A DNA stretch of 60,478 nt from NCBI RefSeq assembly GCF_014640535.1, contig NZ_BMHD01000003.1, positions 153,117-213,594 on the forward strand. The letters run 5' to 3'. Positions 59,701 to 60,478 of this stretch are shown here, in pieces. Within the stretch, counting starts at the first letter, position 1. Each line of letters starts with the position of its first letter. Made by a program: the position numbers and the translations under genes. The notes below the pieces were generated by a model that saw only the letters and a program-made list of their open reading frames with translations, did not search any database and was not told the DNA's origin. The stretch is from Cnuibacter physcomitrellae. Its GTDB lineage: Bacteria; Actinomycetota; Actinomycetes; Actinomycetales; Microbacteriaceae.

Positions 59701-59903
59701 TCCACCGTACGGACATCACGCACCGCACCGTGCGAACTGCGCGCTGAGAGTTCTCACACGGCTCAGATCCCCGGAACGGCAAGGATCTGACGGCCATTCG
59801 CCCGGCGCAGCGTCCGCCGTTGTCGGCTGCTCTGCGGTCACGGCAGAAGCGCGTCCAAGGAGGCGTTCCTAGCGTCAGCGTCACCAGCTGAAAGGACTCA
59901 CCG

Positions 59904-60370
59904 ATGACCGACACGCCTCCCCCCAGCCGCGACGCCGTCCCAGACCCCGCCACGCAACCCGTCGATATGGTCCCTTCGGCTCCTGTCGTGTTCGGTCCGC
60001 ACCCCGCCACGCCGCCGGCTCCCGCGGGCATTGAGGGCTGGCCGGCTCCCAACCCCGGGACGCGCACCATACCCGCCACGCCTGCCGGCACGAATCACCA
60101 GCGCGCGGCCGAGCGGCCTCGCCGGACCGGGCTGATCACCACAGCCGCCGTCGCCGGGGCCCTCCTCGTCGGAAGCGTCGCCGGATCCGGAGCCTGGGCG
60201 CTCTGGGACGGAACCCACGGCGCAGGGTCCTCGGTGAGCGGTCCCGCGACCGTGACGATCACGAACCCGCAAGCCGTCGCCGCCGTCTCGGCCGTCGCCG
60301 CGAAGGCCAGCCCCTCCGTGGTCACCATCGACGTGAGCAGCTCCAACGGCAGCGGAACCGGATCGGGTGT
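59904..60370 (+). pseudogene. HtrA-type serine protease, cut by an IS element
   Basis: Pro-rich cytosolic N-terminus (1-75), one membrane helix (about 77-100), then AVAAKASPSVVTIDVSSSNGSGTGSG, the first strands of a trypsin-like PDZ protease before its catalytic His. At about 60370 the frame enters IS sequence and stops at 60414-60416. Only the leader and first ~55 residues of the outer part remain. Protein quality control outside the membrane is lost unless the rest lies beyond the element. Confidence 0.8.
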
Positions 60371-60478
60371 CATGGAGCTTGACCCGGTTTCCCGGACACC
60401 TGAGTTGAGGCGATGATCGTCTCAGTGAGGAGTCCGATATGCCTGCTGCGAAGTCGCCGGAGTTCCGGCGTCGCGCCC
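60370..60478 (+). mobile_element. Left end of an IS3-family-like insertion sequence (partial)
   Basis: Starts within TGTCATGGAGCTTGACCC, shortly followed by a CCCGGACACCTGAGTTGAGG stretch typical of IS3-group termini, then a GAGGAG ribosome site. Interrupts the HtrA gene. The other end lies outside the window, so target duplication cannot be checked. Confidence 0.7.
60439..60478 (+). CDS. Transposase OrfA start (partial)
   Basis: The first 13 residues, MPAAKSPEFRRRA, match the opening of IS3-family OrfA proteins, whose helix-turn-helix binds the element ends. Runs off the right edge. Confidence 0.7.
   Translation, partial: MPAAKSPEFRRRA

Overview
The window reads as high-GC actinobacterial DNA, most likely Microbacteriaceae (inference from GC content, codon use, GTG starts, leaderless-looking promoters and the gene families DUF4913, DUF3846, DUF3093 and CmtR). 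It joins three blocks that look separately acquired.

Block 1 (about 1-21,040) is the core of a conjugative or integrative element. The plus-strand operon (2-7278) has a lipoprotein, a lytic transglycosylase-like peptidoglycan hydrolase, NrdH, SSB, a zinc-ribbon protein, a probable P-loop protein, a VirD4/TraG-type coupling protein, a DUF4913 protein and a coiled-coil protein. A strong bidirectional terminator separates it from the minus-strand relaxase and MobC genes, which lie beside a stem-loop-rich oriT candidate (9430-9560). Minus-strand maintenance genes follow: HicAB, a second NrdH, a ParB-like protein, DUF3846 and an ArdC-like antirestriction zincin, with several small membrane proteins. 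The DUF3846 and ArdC-like genes each follow a ~300-base leader present in two diverged copies. Paired positions have changed together between the copies, which points to a structured RNA.

Block 2 (21,049-42,684) is a metal and redox module. It holds a YhcG-type nuclease, ResB, CcdA and two thiol-disulfide proteins, CopC, CopD-CtaG and CtaG, two M23 peptidases, LspA, a frameshifted ChaA, two CDF exporters, a P1B ATPase and three ArsR/CmtR-type regulators. Its two ends carry near-identical 28-bp sites, in direct orientation, with the layout of XerC/XerD (dif) sites. Each overlaps the stop codon of the outermost gene, so the block may be a Xer-mobilised module.

Block 3 (42,690-60,478) holds envelope and redox genes. 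First comes a compact electron-transfer operon (ferredoxin, NuoF-like, ferric-reductase-like membrane protein, ApbE) with a two-component system. Then come a VIT1/CCC1 protein, DUF2231, a resolvase gene with an in-frame stop, COG4705 and DedA membrane proteins, a second two-component system, UppP, an MprF-like protein and a FetB-like permease. The last gene, an HtrA-type protease, is cut by an IS3-like element at the right edge. No rRNA, tRNA or CRISPR array was seen.
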